A program made the position numbers and the translations under genes. Below are positions 58,441 to 64,000 of a stretch of DNA of 64,000 bases, in pieces. Source of the DNA: Marinitoga hydrogenitolerans DSM 16785. Lineage in GTDB: Bacteria; Thermotogota; Thermotogae; Petrotogales; Petrotogaceae. Location: NCBI RefSeq assembly GCF_900129175.1, contig NZ_FQUI01000001.1, forward strand, positions 109,516-173,515. Direction: 5' to 3'. Position 1 is the stretch's first letter. Each line of letters starts with the position of its first letter. The notes beneath the pieces are model-generated. The model had not been told where the DNA came from and ran no database searches. It saw only the letters and a list, made by a program, of their open reading frames with translations.

Positions 58441-59112
58441 ATGGTTGAAATAGCGAATACAGTTTTTGATAAAAAAGGATATGCAAAAAGTTTTTTTAAA
58501 ACAAAACATACAAAATATTTTATTTTTAATGATGATGATATTTTCACTATTTCTACTTATAATAATCGGGTCGGGGCACTTGGAATGTCCGCCCCCTCCC
58601 ATTTCTTAGATTTTTCTACCTTAAAAATTGAAAATAATTATTTAGTATTTGATGATAAATTTATTTTAAATGATTTTATTATTTATAATCCTAAAATTGA
58701 TAAAATTAACTTCCATGAATCATATGACAAAATAAAAAATCGTTTAAAGGATAAATTAGATTATAGAATCTACAATAAGATTATTGATTATTTAAGAATT
58801 TCTGATTTCATTACTTTAATAGGTTTTGGCCCGGGGTTAACTCCTTTATTTGATGATATTTTATCTGGAATACTATTATTAAACTATTTTTATAATAAAG
58901 ATTTAGATTATAATGCTATATTAAAGGCCGCAAAAACAAAAACAAATAACCTATCTTACTTCCAGATGAAATATGCTGCAAATGGATATGTCCCAAAACC
59001 TGTAAAGTTATATTTAGAAAATTTCGACAAGGCTGCTTTGTTGAACATGGGGAATACTTCAGGATTAGGTTGGATGTTAGGAATTTCATTTTTCTTTGAT
59101 TTGGAGGGATAA
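58441..59112 (+). CDS. DUF2877 protein, YlbF (AllH)-like carbamoyltransferase subunit
   Basis: A 223-residue protein of the DUF2877 family. The conserved middle is LIGFGPGLTPLFDDILSGILL, and the C-terminus has GNTSGLGWMLGISFF. In E. coli the member YlbF acts with FdrA and YlbE, reported as oxamate carbamoyltransferase in anaerobic allantoin use. All three partners are adjacent here, which supports a complex. A GTG at 58429 is part of the ribosome site (GTGAGG), so the ATG at 58441 is taken as the start. The protein is shorter than the E. coli one. Confidence 0.85.
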   Translation: MVEIANTVFDKKGYAKSFFKTKHTKYFIFNDDDIFTISTYNNRVGALGMSAPSHFLDFSTLKIENNYLVFDDKFILNDFIIYNPKIDKINFHESYDKIKNRLKDKLDYRIYNKIIDYLRISDFITLIGFGPGLTPLFDDILSGILLLNYFYNKDLDYNAILKAAKTKTNNLSYFQMKYAANGYVPKPVKLYLENFDKAALLNMGNTSGLGWMLGISFFFDLEG

Positions 59113-59114
59113 AC

Positions 59115-60659
59115 GTGGTTTATAAAATGATTAAACCCAATGCATATTATGATTCAGTTACGTTAATGCTCATTACTGAAGATATTAAGGAGAGAGAAAA
59201 CATTGAAGAGGCTCTTGTTGGAATGGGAACAGAAACCAACAAAGAATTTCTAAGAGAGCTCGGCATGATAGATGAAGAATTAGAAAAAACGTCACCTAAT
59301 GATTTACTTATAGTCATAAAAGGCGAAAATATTAATATGGATGAAATTGAAAAAGAAATTGAAAAAATGTTAAAAGCTGAAACAGAGGAAGAAGAAGGAG
59401 AAAGATTTTATCCATCACTTGAAAGTGCTGTAAAGAAATTAGATGGCGCTAACATGGCTGTTATTTCCATTGCTGGAGAATATGCAGGATTAGAAACAAG
59501 AAAAGCTCTTGATTTTGGTTTAAATGTTATGCTCTTTAGTGATAATGTCCCTATTGAAACTGAAATTGAATTAAAAAAATATGCTCTTGAAAAAGGCTTA
59601 TTAGTAATGGGACCTGATTGTGGAACTGCCATTATAAATGGTGTTCCAATGGCATTTTCAAATGTTGTAAAAAAAGGAAAAATAGGTATGGTTGCTGCAT
59701 CAGGTACTGGAGCACAAGAAGTGTCTTCTATAATTTCTAATTTAGGTTGTGGAATTTCACAATTAATTGGAACTGGCGGAAGAGATGTTAAAAAAGATGT
59801 TGGAGGATTAATGTTCTTAGAAGGTATTAAACGATTAATAGACGATGATGAAACAGAAATTATTGTATTAGTTTCAAAACCTCCTTATCCAGAAGTTGTA
59901 GAAAAAGCTGTAGATTTATTGAAAAAAACAAATAAAAAACATGTTGTTCATTTTGTTAATGGAAAGGTTGAAGATCCTTCAATAGTTGTTGGAACTACCT
60001 TAGAAGACACTGCTATTAAAGCTGCTTTACTGTGCCAGGGTAAGGAAATCGAAAAAAATGAATATACCTATTTTGACTTTTTAGAATCATTTGACTTTGA
60101 TAAAAAGGTTAAAGAAGAATCAGAAAAAATAACAGAAGGGAAATATATAAGAGGGTTATATTCAGGAGGAACTCTTGCCGATGAAACAATGGTATTGTTA
60201 GCAAAAGAATTAAATGTACCTATATATTCTCCAAAACCATTAAAACCTGAATTTTTATTAGAAAATATAAATGAAAGTAAAGAAAATACAATTGTTGATA
60301 TGGGTGAAGATGAATTTACTGTTGGAAGACCACACCCTATGATTGACTTCACTATGAGAAAATCAAGATTAATAAAAGAATATCTAGATAAAGATACTGC
60401 TATTATTATGATTGATGTTGTCTTAGGTTGGGGATCTCATATGGATCCTGCAGGCGAAATTGCAGAAGCTGTGAAGACTGCAAGAGAAACATCTGATAAA
60501 TATAAATGTATAATAGCAAATATTTGTGGCACATATGAAGATCCACAAAATTATTATGATCAAAAGAAAAAGCTGGAAGATGTTGGGGTCATTGTCTTCC
60601 CAAGCAATGCAAGCGCAGTCAAATTTGCAGTTAATGTTTGGAAGGAGTTGGGAAGATGA
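59115..60659 (+). CDS. fdrA: FdrA (AllF)-like carbamoyltransferase subunit
   Basis: A 514-residue FdrA-family protein. FdrA resembles the alpha chain of succinyl-CoA synthetase: MGPDCGTAIINGVPMAF, GKIGMVAASGTGAQEVSS with GGRDVKKDVGG, and later GLYSGGTLADE and DVVLGWGSHMDPA. In E. coli it is required, with YlbE and YlbF, for oxamate carbamoyltransferase, which converts oxalurate and phosphate to oxamate and carbamoyl phosphate. The start is a GTG with a GGAGGG site. It overlaps the next gene by 4 bases (ATGA). Confidence 0.92.
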   Translation: MVYKMIKPNAYYDSVTLMLITEDIKERENIEEALVGMGTETNKEFLRELGMIDEELEKTSPNDLLIVIKGENINMDEIEKEIEKMLKAETEEEEGERFYPSLESAVKKLDGANMAVISIAGEYAGLETRKALDFGLNVMLFSDNVPIETEIELKKYALEKGLLVMGPDCGTAIINGVPMAFSNVVKKGKIGMVAASGTGAQEVSSIISNLGCGISQLIGTGGRDVKKDVGGLMFLEGIKRLIDDDETEIIVLVSKPPYPEVVEKAVDLLKKTNKKHVVHFVNGKVEDPSIVVGTTLEDTAIKAALLCQGKEIEKNEYTYFDFLESFDFDKKVKEESEKITEGKYIRGLYSGGTLADETMVLLAKELNVPIYSPKPLKPEFLLENINESKENTIVDMGEDEFTVGRPHPMIDFTMRKSRLIKEYLDKDTAIIMIDVVLGWGSHMDPAGEIAEAVKTARETSDKYKCIIANICGTYEDPQNYYDQKKKLEDVGVIVFPSNASAVKFAVNVWKELGR

Positions 60660-62056
60660 GTTTATTTAAAGAAGATTTGAAAATAGTTAACATTGGACTA
60701 AAATCCTTTTATGAAGATTTAAAAAAACAAGGTGCAAATGTTGTTCACGTTGATTGGAAACCTCCTCTTGGCGGTTCAAAAGCTGTACAAATATTAAATG
60801 ATTTTTCAAAATTAAACATTGATATTGAAAAAGCCAATGCTGAAGCTGTTGAAAGAATCATGAATTCTCAACCAACATTAGTGGGTATGGGTATTGCAAA
60901 AGATGTTGTTCCTGGAATGAAGGACAATATGATATTACATGCTGGTCCACCTATTACTTGGGATAGAATGTGCGGGCCATTAAAAGGAGCTATTATCGGT
61001 GGATTGATTTATGAAGGAAAAGCCAAAGATGAAAAAGAAGCTATTGAATTAATTAAATCCGGAGAAATTGAATTTGATCCATGGCATCATCACGATGGTG
61101 TAGGGCCAATGGCTGGAGTAGCAACTCCATCAATGCCTGTATTTATTATTGAAAATAAAACATACGGAATTAAATCCTATTGTACAATGAATGAAGGTTT
61201 AGGTAAGGTTTTAAGGTATGGAGCAAATGGTCCAGACGTTATAAAAAAATTAAAATGGATGGAAGAAGTTTTATATCCCGTGCTAAAAGAAGCTATCAAA
61301 ATTAAAGGTGAAATAAATTTAAAAAACTTAATAGCTCAAGCTGTACAAATGGGTGACGAATGTCATAATAGAAATAAAGCAGCAACATCTTTATTCATTA
61401 GAGAAATTGCTCCTGCTATTTTAGATACAAATTTTTCAAATGAAGAGAAAAAAGCTGTTATAGAATTCATAAATGCTAATGATCACTTTTTCTTGAATCT
61501 TTCAATGCCAGCTGCAAAATCTGCAACTTTAGCAGCTGAAGGCATAAAAGGAAGTACTGTTGTTACTGTCATGGCAAGAAATGGTACAGATTTTGGAATA
61601 AGAGTAGCTGGATTACCTGGAAAATGGTTTGTTGGTCCAGCCCAAGAAGTTGAGGGATTATACTTCCCTGGCTTCACAAAAGAAGATGCTAATCCAGATA
61701 TTGGTGATAGTACTATTACAGAAACTGGTGGATTTGGTGGATTTGCAATGGCTGGAGCACCTGCAATAGTAAAATTTGTTGGAGGAAGTGTTCAAGAAGC
61801 CATTGATACTACCTTAAAAATGTACGAAATCACCAATGCTGAAAATAATACATATAAAATTCCTTTCTTGAATTTCAGAGGAACTCCTACAGGATTGGAT
61901 ATAAAGAAAGTTGTGGAAAAAGGAATACTACCAAGAATTAATACAGGTATAGCTCATAAAGAGCCAGGTATAGGTCAAGTTGGTGCAGGATTGACCTATC
62001 CACCTATGAACATATTTATAGATGCATTGGAAGCATTTGTAAAAGAATATCTTTGA
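60656..62056 (+). CDS. DUF1116 protein, YlbE (AllG)-like carbamoyltransferase subunit
   Basis: A 466-residue DUF1116 protein. Conserved stretches include VDWKPPLGG, the MILHAGPPITWDRMCGPL segment, FDPWHHHDGVGPMAG with its HHHD cluster (possible metal or substrate site), and VMARNGTDFGIRVAGLPGKWF. E. coli YlbE is the same family and belongs to the FdrA complex. The ATG is inside the fdrA stop region with AAGGAG 9 bases before, so the short upstream extension from 60638 is rejected. Confidence 0.92.
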   Translation: MSLFKEDLKIVNIGLKSFYEDLKKQGANVVHVDWKPPLGGSKAVQILNDFSKLNIDIEKANAEAVERIMNSQPTLVGMGIAKDVVPGMKDNMILHAGPPITWDRMCGPLKGAIIGGLIYEGKAKDEKEAIELIKSGEIEFDPWHHHDGVGPMAGVATPSMPVFIIENKTYGIKSYCTMNEGLGKVLRYGANGPDVIKKLKWMEEVLYPVLKEAIKIKGEINLKNLIAQAVQMGDECHNRNKAATSLFIREIAPAILDTNFSNEEKKAVIEFINANDHFFLNLSMPAAKSATLAAEGIKGSTVVTVMARNGTDFGIRVAGLPGKWFVGPAQEVEGLYFPGFTKEDANPDIGDSTITETGGFGGFAMAGAPAIVKFVGGSVQEAIDTTLKMYEITNAENNTYKIPFLNFRGTPTGLDIKKVVEKGILPRINTGIAHKEPGIGQVGAGLTYPPMNIFIDALEAFVKEYL

Positions 62057-62072
62057 AAAGGGGGAAAAAAAG

Positions 62073-62867
62073 ATGGCAGGTATTAAAGTGTATGACTTAA
62101 CTCAAAAGATAGGTATTACAACACCACCATGGCCAGGTTATGAGCCAATGAAATTATGGTATTTCAAAAGAATGATGCTTCAAAAAGTTAATGGACAAAT
62201 AGTTCAAACAAGTATGCATAACGGAACTCATTTAGACGGGCAAAGACATTTCATGACAGGTGGAAGAGATATTGCATCATTACCATTAGATGGATATTTA
62301 TTTAGTGAAGGTGTAATTTTAGATATTTCTAAAGAAGTTGGTGATTTTGATATTTATACACCTGAAACATTATTAAAAGTTGCAAAAGAGAACAATTTAG
62401 AAATCAAAAAAGGCGACATTATAATCATTAATACTGGTTATCACAAATACGCATGGGATCAACCAGAAGCAAATGAAAACAAATATTATTACTTCCATCC
62501 AGGACCAGATCAAAGATTCGCCGATTGGTTAAAGGAAATGGAAATTAAATGGGTTGGTGTTGATTGCGGTTCTGCTGATCATCCAATGAATACCATATTA
62601 AGAGATTATAGACCTGAATTTGCCGCTATGGCTGATAAACATTTCAGAGAAAAATATGGAAAACCTTTAGATGAATACTTTACAGATGAAACATATCAAT
62701 TAATGCATATTGATTTATTCCCACATTTAATATTACATGCAGAAAATATTGGTGGGGACATTGATAAAGTATTAAACAGAAGAATGTACATTGGTATATT
62801 CCCATGGAAATTAGTAGATGGTGAATCAAGTATTTCTCGTGTTGCAGCATTTGAAATTGAAGAATAA
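62073..62867 (+). CDS. Cyclase-family metal-dependent hydrolase
   Basis: A 264-residue member of the cyclase family (PF04199 type), which includes kynurenine formamidase and isatin hydrolase; these open or hydrolyse amides with Zn2+ or Mn2+. The metal signature H-x-G-T-H-x-D-x-x-x-H is HNGTHLDGQRH, with H49, H53, D55 and H59. GVDCGSADHP and the final HAENIGGDIDKVL also fit. In this operon it is the only candidate ring-opening amidohydrolase. It starts 16 bases after the YlbE-like gene with an AAGGGGG site. Confidence 0.88.
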   Translation: MAGIKVYDLTQKIGITTPPWPGYEPMKLWYFKRMMLQKVNGQIVQTSMHNGTHLDGQRHFMTGGRDIASLPLDGYLFSEGVILDISKEVGDFDIYTPETLLKVAKENNLEIKKGDIIIINTGYHKYAWDQPEANENKYYYFHPGPDQRFADWLKEMEIKWVGVDCGSADHPMNTILRDYRPEFAAMADKHFREKYGKPLDEYFTDETYQLMHIDLFPHLILHAENIGGDIDKVLNRRMYIGIFPWKLVDGESSISRVAAFEIEE

Positions 62868-62911
62868 TCCAAATTATAAAATAAACAAAAAAAGTAATGG
62901 AGGGATAAATT

Positions 62912-63634
62912 ATGTGGAAAGAAATACCGGAAAAAGTTTCACAAGAAAAATTAACCTTTGATGCAAGAGAAATTGAACCAATTTTAGCAGGTCCATCATT
63001 AAAATTACCACCATATGAACCAGAAATGGCAAAATTAAAAGATGGTAGTTATTTATACATTAGACCATTGAAAAAAGATGAAGTTCCAAAATTATTACCT
63101 TTTATAAAAAAATTATTAGATGTTGATCATGATTTTTATGATATTGTTGGTGTTAGAGTTTATGGAGAATTATTAGGATGGTATAGAGACAGACTAAAAG
63201 ATCCATATTTCATGATTGGAACAATTAATGGTAAATTAGCAGGTTTTGCAAATGCTAGAGTTATGAATAATGGTATTCATATTAGTCTTCACTCAATGGC
63301 TTATATTAGAGGATTAAGAGTTGGAGCTATTATGTATTATGCCAAAGCAAAATATGCATTTGAAAAATTAGGTGCAAAAGAATGGTGGTCAACATTTGAA
63401 AGTTATAATGGTTGGAAAAGATGGGGTTTAGGTATGGCTCAACCATCATATCCATGGCCTGATGTACAACACGAATTAGGTGGTGCAAAAGTATATTATA
63501 TTACAAGAGAATACTGGGATCTTTCTGTTAAAGAATACTTAAAACAATTAGTAAAAACGGATTTAGAAAAACCAACACAAGAAGTAATTGATGCTAATAA
63601 AGAATTAATTATTCCAGACAGTCCCGTTGTTTAA
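62912..63634 (+). CDS. GNAT-like protein of unknown substrate
   Basis: A 240-residue protein whose middle (residues about 48-175) looks like an N-acetyltransferase fold: LYIRPLKKDEVPKLLPF, YFMIGTINGKLAGFANARV (strands 3-4), then LRVGAIMYYAKAKYAFEKLGAKEWWSTF where a GNAT normally binds CoA. The typical Q/R-x-x-G-x-G/A loop is not clear, so I am not sure it binds acetyl-CoA. The N- and C-terminal extensions are not recognised. It is the last gene of the operon and is followed by a terminator. Its role in the pathway is unknown. Confidence 0.7.
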   Translation: MWKEIPEKVSQEKLTFDAREIEPILAGPSLKLPPYEPEMAKLKDGSYLYIRPLKKDEVPKLLPFIKKLLDVDHDFYDIVGVRVYGELLGWYRDRLKDPYFMIGTINGKLAGFANARVMNNGIHISLHSMAYIRGLRVGAIMYYAKAKYAFEKLGAKEWWSTFESYNGWKRWGLGMAQPSYPWPDVQHELGGAKVYYITREYWDLSVKEYLKQLVKTDLEKPTQEVIDANKELIIPDSPVV

Positions 63635-63641
63635 ATAAACT

Positions 63642-63663
63642 GGGTAGGTCCTATGACCTACCC
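63642..63663 (+). terminator. Terminator of the molybdo-hydroxylase operon
   Basis: GGGTAGGTC (63642-63650) pairs perfectly with GACCTACCC (63655-63663) around CTAT, then TAATTTTTTAT. It starts 8 bases after the last stop codon and closes the operon that began at 53294. Confidence 0.92.
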
Positions 63664-63751
63664 TAATTTTTTATAATTCGCAAATATTTAAAACAAAATT
63701 TTCAATCCAACAATCAAAAAAAATTTTACATAGTACTGTTTATTTTATACA

Positions 63752-63783
63752 AAAAAGCTCCCGATTAATTCCGGGAGCTTTTT
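63752..63783. terminator. Isolated strong terminator hairpin
   Basis: AAAAAGCTCCCG (63752-63763) pairs perfectly with CGGGAGCTTTTT (63772-63783) around an 8-base loop, with a U tract possible on both strands. The plus-strand operon already has its own terminator 90 bases before, so this one most likely ends a minus-strand transcript coming from the right. Confidence 0.85.
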
Positions 63784-63787
63784 ATAT

Positions 63788-63835
63788 TTAATTAGATTTT
63801 TCAAAAATCGGTTCTTTTATTAAAATAAATGTCAA
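63788..63835 (-). CDS. Possible 15-residue peptide before the isolated terminator
   Basis: On the minus strand a perfect AGGAGG (63843-63848) lies 7 bases before a TTG, which opens 15 codons (TFILIKEPIFEKSN after the start) and a TAA 4 bases before the terminator stem. Ribosome site, frame and terminator are spaced as in a real small gene or leader peptide. A frame this short can arise by chance, so confidence is low. Confidence 0.25.
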   Translation of the reverse strand: MTFILIKEPIFEKSN

Positions 63836-64000
63836 TATTATTCCTCCTGACTTTGACAATTGTTTTTTTTAAAAAAAGAGATAACGCTGAAATATAGCGA
63901 AAAATATCAAATGTTAACTTTTTATAAAAAGCAAAATTAGCCACACACCACCCTCTTTTTAGCGTTTGATACGGCTTTTAGTGATATTTGTTTTAAACTC

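Larger units (their letters stand above)
63664..64000. other. Non-coding tail of the window
   Basis: No gene longer than a few tens of codons is visible in these 337 bases. They contain a strong hairpin at 63752-63783 that fits a terminator in either direction, and a possible very small minus-strand frame beside it. The remainder is AT-rich sequence with no promoter I would defend. Confidence 0.7.

Overview
This is a very AT-rich chromosomal window with almost no spacing between genes and mostly clear Shine-Dalgarno sites (AGGAGG-like). The gene content points to a fermentative, flagellated, sheathed thermophile of the phylum Thermotogota. A Marinitoga-like member of the Petrotogaceae is my best guess. 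The supporting features are a CheX that closely resembles the Thermotoga protein, an F-type ATP synthase whose c subunit has a two-carboxylate Na+ site, a K+-dependent type of membrane pyrophosphatase beside PPi-linked glycolysis, and a heterodimeric ABC exporter of the TM287/288 type. The species is an inference; no rRNA or tRNA gene is present to fix it.

Layout. (1) 1-4505: the 3' part of rpoC, ending in a strong terminator. (2) 4588-12167, minus strand: cheX, two small AtpZ/AtpI-like membrane proteins and the complete ATP synthase operon atpBEFHAGDC, driven by a TTGTAA-N17-TATAAT promoter. (3) 12180-14260, plus strand: a PPi-type phosphofructokinase, whose promoter stands back-to-back with the ATP synthase promoter, then ribF. 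(4) 14271-16527, minus: fliD and flaG. (5) 16602-28664, minus: rsmH, ftsL-like, ftsI, holA, a duplicated HD-domain protein, hppA, a 1327-residue ATPase/helical/GGDEF protein and a PHP phosphoesterase. (6) 28659-34087, minus: a MarR regulator with a heterodimeric ABC exporter, and a LUD-domain protein. (7) 34196-39476, plus: alr, an OB-fold/HD exoribonuclease-like gene, topA and ddl, so both D-alanine steps of peptidoglycan precursor synthesis flank topA. (8) 39498-45989: a second GGDEF protein divergent from an exported protein of unknown function, secA and prfB. (9) 46041-49496, minus: a nucleotidyltransferase/HEPN-like pair whose HEPN-like gene carries an in-frame nonsense codon, an outer-membrane (toga) beta-barrel, a divergent FolD and a DUF1292 protein. 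(10) 49607-53204: smc. (11) 53294-63663: a nine-gene plus-strand catabolic operon with its own promoter and terminator. (12) 63664-64000: a mostly non-coding tail.

The operon at 53294-63663 is the most interesting part. It combines a three-subunit molybdenum hydroxylase of the xanthine-dehydrogenase type, an NCS2 permease of the UraA (uracil) type, homologues of all three E. coli FdrA/YlbE/YlbF proteins (reported as oxamate carbamoyltransferase in anaerobic allantoin use), a metal-dependent cyclase-family hydrolase and a GNAT-like protein. No allantoinase, uricase or carbamate kinase is in view. I propose that it oxidises and opens a pyrimidine-like ring and recovers a carbamoyl group as carbamoyl phosphate. 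For uracil the route would be uracil to barbiturate to ureidomalonate to malonamate plus carbamoyl phosphate. This is an inference from the gene set.

A second theme is energy economy. The PPi-type phosphofructokinase, the membrane pyrophosphatase and the Na+-type ATP synthase would let the cell use pyrophosphate and a sodium gradient.
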